A DNA stretch of 64,000 nt from Sequoia sempervirens (GCA_007258455.2 VDFB02193867.1:567203742-567267741), one strand, 5' to 3'. Numbered from the stretch's first letter, positions 33,626-45,836 are shown. Numbers and translations are program-made. Notes: a model not told the origin generated them from the sequence alone.

Positions 33626-35967
33626 TGTTGGAGTTAAAATGACACTGAGAGGGGGGGTGAATCAGTGTCTTATCAGATTTGACTAATTTTCATCAAATTC
33701 AAAAATCATAGCTCAGATTTAATCTCAATATACTCTAATTAATGCATTCATGAGTTGAATGTAATCATTCATAAACAGAATTGAGAAAGATAATAACCAA
33801 ACAATGAACTGAAATAATCAACAACATAGTAAAGCAAAGGGAACTCAGAAGAACAAGAAGACTCTAGATTTTACCGAGTGGAAAACCCTCCTAGGGTATA
33901 AAAACCTCTCCCTAAATGCCTTCTAGGCTTAATATTTTAAACAAAAGTTCACAATGCCTTATAGGCTGATTTTTGAGCACCCACTCAAGGAGCACTAGCC
34001 CCTCATTTTGAGACACCCATCTCAAGGAGTACCAACCCCTCAAATTATGTTTTGAACAATAATAGTGACTCAGAGAATTTCTCTATTTTCAGTTAAGCAC
34101 ATATCTTTCTGCAGAGTTCATTCATACATTTCCATACATACAAGGAATGATACTCTCAGAATTACAATCAACAACACTTATAGTTTTCAACACTAGTATT
34201 TATATACATTTCAAGTATGTATGTCAATAATAAGATCTTGCATTTTTCACCAGAATTTGAAACTCACATGCTAATTTTAGCTAAATAATGACAGTCTGTA
34301 GATGATGGAAAAAAATAAAGAGTAATGCTTATCCATAGAGCTGCAAATCATCCATTATTTCAAAAACGCAATTGCTCAAAGAGGAAACTCAATGAATATG
34401 CTGCCATGTAACGATTATGAGATTCGTTGCAATCAATGATGTCAGCTTGCAACTGTATTTTGAAGTTTTCATAACGGCCACAGAGTTTGAGATTTCGTTA
34501 ACCAATCGCTGAGACACAAGAGTCTTTCTCACCGAGATGCCCTTCTATTTCATTCACTGTCACTATAGCCTTTTCCTCATTTCCTTTCGCTGTGACCCAG
34601 TGATGTCGGGAAGACCTCTCGCAGACCACATGATGTTTTACCGAAAGCCCTCTTATGTGTCACTATAACCATCAACCGTCAAGAAGACATTTTGTAGATA
34701 AGACTTTGTTTTGCTGAGAGCCCCCGTGATCAACCTTGTCGTCATGACAATTCAACACTTATGCCGAAGGCAACCTCATCGCTGTCAGTCATCCCTCTAT
34801 TTGTTGTTGTGACATTTCAATACCTATGCCGAAGGCCTTTGTCATTTCCAAGTCACCAAAACAATACATGGTCGGGGAGACACTATATAGACTGCCCCTT
34901 GTTTTGCCAAAACATCCCGAGCTCACCCTAGATCACCAAGACAATATCAATCTCACACCGATGAGCCTTTGAAAGAAACCCCTTGTGTGATGTCAATGTA
35001 ACATAATGGTTCTCTCTCCAATGCACCCTTCTGTCTTATGAGAGTCGCTATAACATACTAATATCAGGGAGACCTCTCGTACAAAGCTTCATGTCAAACC
35101 GAAAAATCTTCATTTACTCGGAGTCGATGAGACAGGATAGATCCTATGCCGACAAAGTTCTTTTATGTTCCATTGGCGAGACCGGAGGTCACTCACCGAG
35201 ACCTCTCGCCGAAAACCCTAGCTCTTACCGAAGAGACTACCTTTATGATTTTGGTCAGTGTAACAAATCAAATTTGGCAAGACATTATATCGATAGCCAT
35301 TATTTTTACCGATAAGTTTCCATATGCATACGGTTGGTGAGACACACTTGAATTCGCTGAGATATTAAACCGAATACTCCAAGTCTAGCAGAAGTGAATC
35401 TTTTAATGTGCCCATCGGTGAGACCAAAAGAGTTCGCTAAGACCATATGACAACGCCACAACTCTCGCCGATAGACTTCCACATGCACTAGTCGGGGAGA
35501 CAATATGTCTTCGCTAAGACCTCAGCCCGACGGCCAAACATATGCTGATATCCTTGTTCTGAAGCAGGTCGGTGTGACATTGCATGTTTGATGAAACATT
35601 ACACCGAAGTCGATTTCCTTTGCCGATAGAGAACACTTTTCTGTTGCTGAAACCAAAGACAAGTCTTGCCGAAATAACCTTTCTTGTGTCGGTCACCAAG
35701 ACAATGGGAATGTCACGCCGAAAGAAGCCTATATGATAAATTCAATCACCATGACATTTGAAATGTCTTGCCGATAGGCAACTCAGACATTTCAAAGTGG
35801 ATCGGGGAGACCCTGCCATTCTCACACCGATATGAGTAAGCCCGAAGAGAAACATCGAAAACCTATGATGTGCAAGGAGAACCATCTTGAGACAAATTAT
35901 CAAAGAGAACAAATTGAAAGAGATTTTGTCATCAAGGACAAACTGTAAACACAACTGAGATTCAACA
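33626..35967 (+). repeat. Solo LTR, 2342 bp, with 5-bp target duplication GAATG
   Basis: Starts TGTTGGAGTTAAAATGACAC and ends GATTCAACA; GAATG flanks it at 33621-33625 and 35968-35972, giving an intact empty-site join. No internal region, PBS or PPT is present, so it is most likely the product of LTR-LTR recombination. Its head CTGAGAGGGGGGGTGAATCA is shared with the gag-only element's LTRs, so the families are related. Strand is arbitrary: the shared head marks the 3' end of the gag-only LTR on its coding strand, so the true orientation may be minus. Confidence 0.88.
34440..35840. repeat. Degenerate internal repeats of the solo LTR
   Basis: About 1.4 kb made of irregular units of roughly 50-70 bp, each combining GTCGGGGAGACA- or CACCGAGAC-like words with TGCCGATAG- or CCGAAAG-like words (for example near 34606, 34868, 35200, 35490, 35570 and 35800). 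GC content is visibly higher than in the rest of the LTR. Confidence 0.65.
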
Positions 35968-36059
35968 GAATGTCACATATTTCATTCAAAGCACTAAGTT
36001 TAGGTGGTAGGGTTTCTCATTTACTTGTAAAAATTTATTGATGTGTCTTCTCTATGTTT

Positions 36060-36330
36060 TCATGTCATCAAATCTCTAAATCTAATACCTAAACCCTAAA
36101 GCATTCATTTTGTCATAGGACCTTCAAATGAAATTTGGTTGCCTTAGGGAATTCCACCAAATTTTATTCCCTTAAGCCATGGACCATTTTGTCCTAGGGC
36201 CTTACTAGACATAGATCCCCTTAAGCCATCCTATCACCCTAAATCATAAATCGATGTCTTAAGGGGTACTACTATGACATTTCTTAAGGGGATCAAAGAA
36301 GTTCTCAAATTTTTGTGAATAGAGCTCAAG
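36060..36330. repeat. AAACCCTAA / CCTTAAGG repeat block A
   Basis: Contains CTAAACCCTAAAGC, GGTTGCCTTAGGGAATTCC, CCACCAAATTT, CCCCTTAAGCCATCCTATC and TTCTTAAGGGGATCAAAG. The same words in the same order occur at 39186-39639 and 55414-55930. GGTTGCCTTAGG and CACCAAATTT appear again inverted (AAATTTGGTG, CCAAGGCAACC), so the block has foldback character. Confidence 0.75.
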
Positions 36331-36599
36331 CTCATCTTTATTTATTTTGTACATTGCAATTAGGTCACTAGCATATATCTATGTGTCCCTTTGAATGTAT
36401 TCTATTAATTTTTCATTCTTATCTATAGTATTCTTTGAAAAAAATGAATGAGATTATAAATTTTAATGTTAGTGTTAAACTTATAATTTCTTCTTAACTA
36501 CTTTGTCCCACTATACAGAACTTGTGTCTCTTATCATGAAATTTGAAAATTTAGATAAATCAATTTATGTCCTTAGATTTAATTAAATTCTATGCCATA

Positions 36600-36970
36600 C
36601 TTGATTAATGGGTAAGTGCACAAAGTTGAGTCCATGAAATGTGGAAGTTTTTGCCTAAGCCAAAAAATTGAAATCGACTTTGCAAAAACGGGATCCCAAT
36701 TTTAATAAACAGGATCCCGATTTTTAAAAATCGGGATCCTGAGCCTAAATACAAAACGAGATCCACTTTTTTAAAATCAGGATCTCGTTTCCTATAGGAT
36801 CCCAAACCAATGGAGAAGGATTAGGAACCCAGATTACTACAAAATGGGATCCTAATTTGTAAAAATTGAGATCCCGTTTTGTAGAAATCGGGATCCCGTT
36901 TTATAATGCTATTTATTTTTTAAAAAACAAATAGAGTTCATTTTGCAGCAAACGGGATCCCGAGTACAGG
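36600..36970. repeat. GGGATCCCG word repeats (palindromic)
   Basis: At least ten variants of CGGGATCCCG, CAGGATCCCG or GAGATCCCG occur within about 330 bp, several joined as inverted pairs around AT-rich loops (for example GGGATCCCGTTTT and AAATCGGGATCC). The surrounding framework resembles 31613-31800, where a different palindromic word fills similar positions. Confidence 0.75.
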
Positions 36971-39185
36971 CGATAGTGACCCCCACAAACAACTCCAGGT
37001 ACCTGCCCACACCCCTTTTTTTTGCATTTTTCCATTTTTTATTGAAATTGTGAAGAAAATAAGTGAATTTAGCATGTTTTTATTAATTTATTTCACATTT
37101 TGAGCATTTTTTTCCTGTTATAGTAGAAATGAGTAATTGTAAAAATAGATGAAAAAATGCAATGAAACCTAAATATTTTTTAATAGAAATGAAAAAATGA
37201 ACCTTGAATTGTGTTTTACAAACAAAATTTAACTTTTGAAACCTAAATTGTTCAATTAAACAAAAAAAAAAGAATTTGAAAACCCTAATTGAAATGAAAC
37301 AAAAAAATGCATTTCAAAACCCTAGAAATTGAAATGAAATAAAAAAATTGTATTTAGAAACCCTAATCAAGCTTTTTGAAACCCTGAATTCAAATCAAAC
37401 AAAAAAAATTGAATTTGAAAACCCTAGTTTGAACTAAAATGAAAAAATTGCATTAAAAACCCTAATTGCTTAGAAATTGAAACCCTAAATTGAATTGGAA
37501 CAAATTTTTTTGTTAAAACCATAAATTTAAATTGAACAAATCATTTTGATTTTGAAAACTAGGTAATTTTGAGCTCAAAAAATTCATTTGCATTGCTTAA
37601 ATGTTTTAAATTTTATTTGCATTGTATGGAAAAAATGATATGTTAAACTTTAGTTTCAATGTTAAATTATAATTAGATTAGAAAACATTATGTTAAAGAA
37701 TAGTTAAAATTCATAAAGTTTATCAATGTTTGTTTGCAAATTTAGTTAGCAAATTAGTAATTCCAAGCATGTACAATCGATTCCAATTGGCACTAACTTG
37801 CAAGTCTAAATTATTCCAAGGGCCACCCAAACTTCACCCTAAGTTTACTAAACCCTAGACCCTGAACTATAAAATCTAAACCCTCAACACTAAAGAATTT
37901 GAATTTTGTCTTAGGACCTTAAAATGAAATATGGTTGCCTTAAAAAACCCTCTGTTGTCACCATTCAGTAGATCTTTTTGCAATGTTTTCACTTATTTGA
38001 ACACATAATATAAAACCTTTTGGTTTCTACAAGTTTATGAGGAGTGGATGATCACTCTCTATTACACTTAGACATGATCATTAGGGATCTAAATCATTGG
38101 AAGAAAACTTTATTCTATTATATCCACAAGATAGGAGAGTGCGAGTGAGAGTGCTATGGGTAAACTTTCTTTCATTGGACATACCTAAAATTATGTAGAT
38201 TCAATGTCAAGAATGGGTCTATTTGGTAGATTTATGAAAACTATTATGAATATCTACAATACCATAAAAGTATAATTATAGCAATTCCAATTGGAAACAC
38301 TTGGGTATATATCATATGAAATTTAAATCTAGTAAGGTGTCTATTATATAGGAGAGTTGATAATACACAGAAAGAGGTTTGTATGGGAATATATGTATTA
38401 AGAAACACATAGCATGACCTCTATAGGATTTTTAAGATGTGATCCTAGATATTAATCCACCCATCCTCAATCATAATGGATTCTTTAGCAATTAAGAGAG
38501 ATTCAATAACCATAAAATTACCTATATTTTGATACTATATAGATTTATGTGGAAGGATAGAAATGCATCAATAAGGAGACCAAGATGGAACCATTTAACA
38601 CCTAAAGTACACCTATTACATGGGAAAGGGAGGAGGTACATGATGATAGGTTGGAGGAACTAGGCTATTATTACAATAGAGAGAGGAGGAGGATTCATAT
38701 TATGCTCCTATAAATAAGAGGTTAATTTAGAAGATTAAAAGAACTAGATAATAACAAAGGAAATAATTCTATAGAGGGAGTGAGTGGGATTGTTGGAAAT
38801 ATACAAGGAGAGAGGTAAAGGTCCCAACACCTACATAGAGTCCTACACAAAATACACCAATCTAGGCACTTCCTAGAAGGATCAAGATCCATGTGAGTAG
38901 CCTCTTCTTATTTTTGTATCTTCTACATATGTATATTTATTCCTTTATTATGTGATTAAAATTATGTATGATATAACTTATTAATAAGTGATTACAGGTA
39001 TAATTATTAAAATATTTCATATTTATTTTGATATCCTCTAATGTAGCAGGAAATTTTTACTTGTTTTGATAGATGTATGTTATTTTTGTGATATGTATAG
39101 ATTGATTCATTTTTAACATGATATTTTTTTTTATTAGAGGGGTAAACACTTTTGACCTAGAGCTAGATGGAACCAATGAGGTCAC
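36971..39185. other. AT-rich repeat-derived DNA, no gene seen
   Basis: 37100-37560 is rich in AAACCCTA and GAAATGAAAC words in a loose tandem order. 37800-37960 is a partial copy of block A (GGCCACCCAAACTTCACC, AAACCCTAGACC, GGTTGCCTTA). 37960-39185 has no recognised element or coding region. Confidence 0.45.
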
Positions 39186-39639
39186 AGTATGACTAAATTT
39201 GGACCTCACTAGACATCTAGATCCCCTTAAGCCATCCTATCATCCTAAATCGTAAATCAATTTATTACGGGGTCCCAATATGACATTTCTTAAGGGGATC
39301 AAAGAAGTTCTTAAAATTTGGTGAAGTTGCCCAAGGCAACCAAATTTAACAATAATAAGATCGTGCAAGATTATAATATGAATGAGATTTAATGATCTAG
39401 GTTGGTCAGTTGAAACAAGAGTAGATCTCAATCAACTATTCCACAAGAAAATGTTCTTCACTAACTTGCAAGTTCATTATGTTCCAAGGGGCACCAAAAC
39501 TTCACCCTAAGTTCTGTAAACCCTAAACCTTGAACTCTAAAATTTAAACCCTAAACACTAAACCATTCATTTTGTCCTACCTAACCTTAAAGTGAAATTT
39601 GGTTGTCTTAGGAAAATCCACCAAATTTCATTCCCTTAT
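39186..39639. repeat. AAACCCTAA / TTAAGGGG repeat, left part, cut by the gypsy insertion
   Basis: Carries ATCCCCTTAAGCCATCCTATC, TTCTTAAGGGGATCAAAG and AAATTTGGTGAAGTTGCCC, then the AAACCCTAAAC and CCACCAAATTTCATTCCCTTAT words. The sequence resumes at 55409 with CTTATGCCATG. At 55565-55590 an uninterrupted relative of this join reads ATTCCCTTATGCCATG. Confidence 0.85.
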
Positions 39640-42600
39640 TGTTGATGGTGTTTTCTGCATAGCAACAACTTAGACAGAATACAATATTCTATCTCTCTTG
39701 AAAGGTTATTTCCAACAATAAATTACTGAAAATCACCACAAGCTCTCTCGGGTGTTAGGTCATGACAATGCATAAACAACTCAGATAATATGTGAAAATG
39801 CTGGTAATCACAAAGGGACCTTACTACAAGCAAACTATATCTTTCCAATTTATCAGATTACGCAATATGATGATCTTTAATCCTAAATCTAACCAAATGA
39901 TAAAGAAATAGAAAAAGGTAAGGGTGCAAAGATATGACAAGATCTAAACTATTCCTATGATAAACAATGCAAATGATAGTATCTGGAATGGACCAATCTC
40001 AAACAACCAATTCCTACTTAACCCACAATGCAGTATCACAAGAACGATGCAATCTTCTGAGGTATGTAGATTTTCAAATCATAGACATTCATCTACAATC
40101 GAACTTAAGCACATGTGAATATATGGTCCAGGTTGACTTCACCAGCCTACTACAATCAGATAGTTACTAGGAGTATAGACCAGAGATTGCTACAGACATT
40201 CCAAATATGAAATCAATAACATCATTCACCAAACTGAAACTAGTTCTTAACATTAAACCCTAAATATTTAAGCAATTTGAAAGATAGAACAACAAGAACC
40301 ATGTGAAATGAAATAACATAAGAGATTTCACCAGGAAAACCACAATGCCTTCAATTGTATTAGATCATCAAACTGTTGCAACAATTCCACTGTTCTGATA
40401 CAATATTTGTTTCAAGAAATTGAATACTACTCTTATTACAAAAAAAACTCTAGCTCTTTGTTGCTCTTACTTATCTCTACTACTTTCTAGCTCCCCCTAC
40501 AATGAGGCAGGAATGCCCTTTTATATCAAAACTCTCAAACATGTCAGCCCAGCCAAACATTTACAAAATAAAAGAATTACCAAAACAGGTCGGCCTGGGA
40601 AAATCAACATAAGGCACACATTAAATGCCATCCATCATCAGGGTCGGCCTTGACACAATCCCCAATGTAGTCTGGTCCAATGCATGCCCTATAATAATAG
40701 GGAAGCACAAATCTCAAAATAGGCATTAAGTGTCGCTTCCCTTATCCTTGCCATGGGCCAATGATCCTTGAACCCTCAAGAATGTTCCATCCAGCTCAGT
40801 GACAGGTGGCAAAGGCAAGACCTTAAGTCTGCATTTAATAGAGTCAATTTCCACCTTTGACTACTTAACAGTCCTATCCCAATCCTCCTTGTGGATTCAA
40901 ACCCCTATATGGGTAGAATCTGGCTAGCACATACATGGCATAGGAAGACATGGTGAACCTCTTAGTTTCCAGGACATTCCTCAACTGTTTATCAATCTCA
41001 GAGCTAATAAGTCCTGCCCAATGGTAATTGGTTCCTTGTTCAATCTTGCTAATCACATGAACCATCCAATTTTCCAACACTCCAGCGATCTTCAACCCTG
41101 CCACTCTGCTCAAGAGTGTAATTGCATCATACTTATCCGACCTGAATTTAACCCTATGCAGTTGCTTAGGTAATTTGGAATGGTGGGATTTTGGTTTCTC
41201 TAACCATGAGTTGATCATCTGTTGAGCTTTGGTTGGCTCATTCTCATAGTATTTTTTAGCCGTGTCTATGTTCAAAGCACACACAGAAGACAGATCCGGC
41301 ATGTCGAAGGCTTGGGCAATGGAGACAGGACTAAATTTAGCCAAGACTCTTCCCTCAGTACTGACAACCCTTTGTGTGTCGAAGTCGTATTTCCTAGCAC
41401 ACTCCAGAATCAGCTCATAACATTGAATTGCTGGAGGGAAACCTGCCACATGCACTAACCCAAATTTCATCATTCCTTGCCTTAAGACTGACAAATCCTT
41501 TTGAGCCTTCCTCTGCTTAAATTCTTCATATCTCCAAGCTCCAACATTGGTGTCAGACACCTCGGCCCACACATAAGATACCTTGATTTCGGGGAGCTGG
41601 CTCTTCATATCTAACCTTAATCTTTCTGCTTCTGAGATGGATGACCCCTCCGTGTCACCCTTGGACTTCCTGGCAGCAGCCTTGCTCGATTCGGCCTACA
41701 TTCACAAAGGTCATCATTAGTATTCAATTATTATGCATATTCCAATCAAGAGATCATCATAAAATCATATAGAGCAATTGAAATCCATGAAAAATTGTCA
41801 ATCCTCGAAGATCCGAAAAAATGAGATAGTCCGGGAAAATCGTGTAAACCGGGAAAATCCAGTCGGAGCAGAATTTCAGAGAAATCTGACCCAGACGGAT
41901 TCTTGTTGCCAAAACATCATTAGTCAGATAAATCATTAATTTAGCCAAAATATTGTTAGATTATCATAAAATTCATTCATTAGCAGCAAGAAATTGGCAA
42001 TTAACATTCACTCCATTAATCCTATCTTCGAAAAATCAAAAAGGATATAGCTAGACAGGAAACCCAGAAAAATCCGGATGGGACGAATTTTCGCGGACAG
42101 CTTGAAATGTGCCAGAAATTACCTCACTCCGTAGAATTAACCTAAATCGGGAAAAACCAGGTGCACAGAAATTTCACGGGCACCACGGGAACCCGACGAT
42201 TGGCGACACGCGAACCATTAATCAAACAATCATGCAATCTTTCTACTTGGATTCTAATGATCCTGAAGTCGATGCTAACCAACAAGATTGAGAATGCAAA
42301 TGATTTCAAACTCTCAAAGCTTTCAAATGATCAATTCCCCTAGCAGAACGATGATGCCCCAATTCCAATAACCAGACCTCCGCCATTAAAGCCCAGATAA
42401 GCTAAAATTCTCAAGAAAAACTATCATATGGACAATCATCCAATGCGCACAAGGATCCCCCATGGTATGAGCAGGTTGGGCTAGACATGAATTATGAAAC
42501 AACGGAAACCCCACTAAACCTTGGCAAACTCGGGCAAATGAACTGAAACCCTAACCTTCACAAAATAGAACAAATAGTACGCTTAGGGGCAAAGTCCTAC

Positions 42601-43517
42601 TCAGATGGGTTCATACTCATGCATCCACCAGTGAATAAATAAACATGAGCATGATCAACAAAGCTTTGGTGTGGGTTTAAATCCTACCCTAATTTGATAA
42701 ATATAAAATCATGATCAAACAAGGGCCGACCCGAGACAGATACCAATCAACAAAGAAACTCAATCATTACATGAACAAATGGAAGGGTCACTGACAACTT
42801 ACCATGGAATATCCCAAACAAAACTCGAACTTGAAGAAACAACTGCAAAATGAACACGCCTAGGCAACACAAATCCAGACACCGACACCCAGCAATCCAC
42901 ACACAAGCTGCTTGGGATCAATCTTCAAATCTCAAATGAAACTCTTAATCGCCAGAGCAATCAGCAAGTGAATAGATGAAATTGAAATGACTCCTAAAAG
43001 GTTTCAAATCCACCCATATACTCGTCTGAGAAAAGGTACCCTGGTCATTAATGAATGACAAGATGCGTCTGACAAATCTGAAAACTCGAGCCCAAAACAA
43101 AATTTCAGAGAATCTCCAGATACGCGAAAATCCGTATGGACACAAATTTCACGAAAAGGTAGAAACTGGGAAAATGATGGAGTTCGGGACTTAGGCGCAG
43201 ACTGGGAAAATCCACCAGAACCGAAAAATCCTGAAGTCAAACAGAAACCCAGTTTCGGAAAATGCAGCGATAAACAAACAGTGAACTAGAGCCCGAAAAA
43301 ATCCGCCAGGGCTGAAAAATCCTGGACTCAGGTGAAAACCCGAATTTTTCTTAAAACTCAATTTTAGCCTATTCAAGCCTCAAGGCAAGGTCAAAGCTAG
43401 CAAGACCAACATGTCAAGACCCCTCAAAAGGCGAATCCAATAAAACCAAAGGTCAAAAGACATCAGAAAAGAGGGTCCCTACTCGAAGTGGGGCATGTGT
43501 GCAAAAACTGCACAACA
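39640..43517 (-). repeat. 3' LTR of the gypsy element (3878 bp)
   Basis: On the plus strand it starts TGTTGATGG and ends CTGCACAACA. Colinear with 51530-55408 with scattered substitutions. Contains the open copy of the LTR-borne ORF. A region near 41760-43376 is rich in GGGAAAATCC- and CCGGGAAAATCC-like words. Confidence 0.93.
40874..41695 (-). CDS. LTR-borne ORF, open copy; unknown protein
   Basis: From the ATG at 41608 there are 244 codons without a stop. The frame stays open 29 codons upstream to a splice-acceptor-like TGAATGTAG at 41696-41700, so the coding block may be an exon of 273 codons. Visible features: a basic, nuclear-signal-like KAAARKSKGD start, then LILECARKYDFDTQRVVSTE, SIAQAFDMPD and WAGLISSEIDKQLRNVLE. 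The layout (position of an Arg-Val-Val block, then a short proline-ended helix) recalls plant retroelement-associated proteins of unknown function; I cannot name a family. It lies on the same strand as gag and pol. The partner copy in the other LTR has three nonsense changes. Confidence 0.65.
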   Translation of the reverse strand, partial: AESSKAAARKSKGDTEGSSISEAERLRLDMKSQLPEIKVSYVWAEVSDTNVGAWRYEEFKQRKAQKDLSVLRQGMMKFGLVHVAGFPPAIQCYELILECARKYDFDTQRVVSTEGRVLAKFSPVSIAQAFDMPDLSSVCALNIDTAKKYYENEPTKAQQMINSWLEKPKSHHSKLPKQLHRVKFRSDKYDAITLLSRVAGLKIAGVLENWMVHVISKIEQGTNYHWAGLISSEIDKQLRNVLETKRFTMSSYAMYVLARFYPYRGLNPQGGLG

Positions 43518-44477
43518 AATGGCGACTCTGCTGGGAAAATGTTCATGAGCATTTCGATGACAAACTGGAATCAAGATCCCAGAACTTATGGTTTCAACTT
43601 ACCTACCCCGCCACCACCTAAGTGAAAATAAAGAAGCTCCTAATCATTGAAACTTTCCTATACTAGGATCAAGGTGTGTGCATATGCATTCATTACCCAC
43701 CCTTGGTTGCAACAGGTACCAGACTTGGTATGAACAGGATACGTAAAGATTCATACCCTAAAAGTAACATGGATAGAGCCTCGCTACCATTCAGGCGTCC
43801 ATAGCCCCGACGAGGTTATCATTGTGATCTTCCTAAACATAGCTCTACTGGCGGATAGGCGTCTATAGCCCCGGTAGAGATACTCAGACCCCCCTGATGA
43901 GTTGAATTCAAGCCTTTTGATTTTCAATATTTTCTCTTTTTCTCTTTTTTTGTTTTTGATAGATCTTTTCCTTTTACTCATTTCATTCAACCTGTGAACA
44001 GTGAAGTCCATACTCAGGGCTGAGAACCACAGTGGCACTAGAGCAGAAAAGGATTTTTCACCTGTTCAGACCTTATAAGGACCTTCTGCAACTTCAGGTA
44101 TATTTAAGAATTAAAAGTATGAGACCCTAATATATTCCTATTCAAATTGAGTAGAAAACTCTTTGCTTCAGCATGAGGATAAGGGGCATTGGGTAGAGAG
44201 TCCGTACCATGGTGTCCTAGAAGGATGATTAGAGTTTGCAAGGGAAATACCAGAAACATCGGACCTGCCCTGTCACCATTGCCATACAGATGCACCCAAA
44301 GATCCCCAAAAGAGAAGGAACCAAGAGCAAGAGCAACACAGACCAAACAAATAAACCAAAGCAAACCTACTCTAACCAAAGCAAACAAGCAAACCAAAAG
44401 GGAAACCTACTCTAACCAAACGAAACAAGCAAAGCAGCCTAAACTAACTATGTACAGAGTGGAGAGCTGAAAATAGC
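43518..44477 (-). other. 3' non-coding region of the gypsy element
   Basis: Between the pol stop and the 3' LTR. It has two related GGCGTCCATAGCCCCGACGAGG and GGCGTCTATAGCCCCGGTAGAG segments (near 43793 and 43857), a purine-rich (minus strand) tract at 43910-43990, and a CTACTCTAACCAAA duplication at 44360-44430. No normal PPT abuts the LTR; instead the border reads TGGCGACTCTGCTGGG on the plus strand, which looks like a PBS. Confidence 0.6.
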
Positions 44478-45776
44478 TCAGGACTGGAAATAATGCTTCA
44501 AATACTGCCCATTGACAGGCAGTGGGATATCCTCTCCCGTGAGAGTCTTCAGACAGAAGGCATTATCTCCAAGTATTTCAGCAATCTGATATGGGCCAAG
44601 TCAGAGTTTATCAAACTTCCCATGGTTCCCTTTCTGATCATGAGGTTTTTCCCAGTATAGGACCAGGTCAGAGATCCTGAAGGCCTTGACCTTAGCCCTC
44701 CTATCAAACCATCTCTTAACTACCCCCTGATGTTTGGAAAAATTCTCAAGGGCATTGTCTCGCTTCTCTTCAAGGTGCAGTAGTTCTGTCAACCTAGCCT
44801 CCCTTCTATCCCCTTCATCATAAAACTCATTTATAAACTATAAAGTTGAGATCTTGAGTTGAATAGGGAATACTGGCTCCAGACCATACACTAAGTGATA
44901 AGGAGATGTTCCAATGGATGACTTAATTCTGGTACGATCTTCCCAAAAGGAAAACTGAAGCTGGGTATGCCAGTCTTTTGGGTTCCTCTCTAGCAGCTTA
45001 CGAATGACAGTCAATAGGTTCTTATTAGAGGATTCTGCTAGGCCATTACCCTAGGGATAATAATTAGACACAAACTTCACAATAATTCCATGATCAAAAG
45101 CCCAATTTGAAAATTTCAAAGAGGCAAAGGCAGGACCATTATCACAAACAACAGCAATAGGGCATGAAAAACGGTTAAGAATAGCAGATTCTAAGAAATC
45201 AATCACCACTTCGGATGTACACTACCTGCAAGCAAAAGCCTCAGTCCATCTTATAAAATAATCAGTGATAGTGAGAATGTACCTGTGTCCTGCAGAAGAT
45301 GGTGGGTCGATAGGGCCTATGAAATCCATACCCGATTGAGCAAAAGGTCTTACCTCAGTGACCGGTTGGAGTGGAAGTGCTGCATACCTTTCCCTCGTTG
45401 CTGCAGTCTGGCAAGTGTGACAGGTCCATACATGATGGTGAACATCTTTGAACAGTGTGGGCCAGTAGTAACCTGCCCTCAAGATCTGGTTTGCTGTAGC
45501 AATTGCAGAGCCATGACCAGTACCATATTTCTCATGAAATTCATTCATCACTCTTTCAGCTTCCTGTTTCCCAAGACATCTTAAATAAATGCCTTCATGA
45601 TTTTTCTTATACAGAACAACTCCTTTCAACATGAAGCCATCACTTTTTAATCGTAGGGCTCTCCTCTGAACAGGATTAAGATGACCTGGAGATCGTTGGT
45701 TCAGCAAATAATAAACTATGTCATCATACCAGCCATCTGGGGAAACCTCCTCAATGTTATAATTCTGAATAGTCAA
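44478..45776 (-). pseudogene. Gypsy integrase, nearly full length with stops
   Basis: One minus-strand frame holds the whole integrase. The HHCC zinc finger is HEKYGTGHGS.. to CHTCQ (about 45610-45400). Catalytic residues: Asp in SGMDFIGPID, Asp in VVCDNGPAF (near 45140), Glu in GNGLAESSNKN (near 45035), giving a D,D,E triad. The C-terminal GPY module reads LGPYQIAEIL. Stops interrupt the frame at about 45222, 45045, 44840 and 44610. Integrase inserts the cDNA; the CTTAT duplications are its footprint. The end at 44478 follows GQYLKHYFQS. Confidence 0.9.
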
Positions 45777-45836
45777 TTAAGGACCTATTTTTGCCATAGT
45801 CTGAGTGAGTCCTTGTCCTCTTACCAACTTCATGGG

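Noticed and set aside
34440..35840. Protein-coding gene in the GC-richer part of the solo LTR
   Set aside because: Short ORFs in all frames, none conserved between repeat units; the periodic CCGA and GAGAC words explain the composition.
43004..43376. Minus-strand ORFs upstream of the LTR-borne ORF (also 54836-55267)
   Set aside because: Several overlapping frames come from GGGAAAATCC-type repeats; no single frame is preferred between the two LTRs.
43518..43535. Gypsy element oriented on the plus strand because of the PBS-like border
   Set aside because: gag, protease, RNase H, RT and integrase all read on the minus strand in the correct order, and a PBS sits at the other LTR. The plus-strand motif is kept as an anomaly.
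44189..44470. 93-codon plus-strand ORF near the gypsy 3' end
   Set aside because: Made of a CTACTCTAACCAAA duplication, Thr/Lys/Gln-rich, not conserved as protein.
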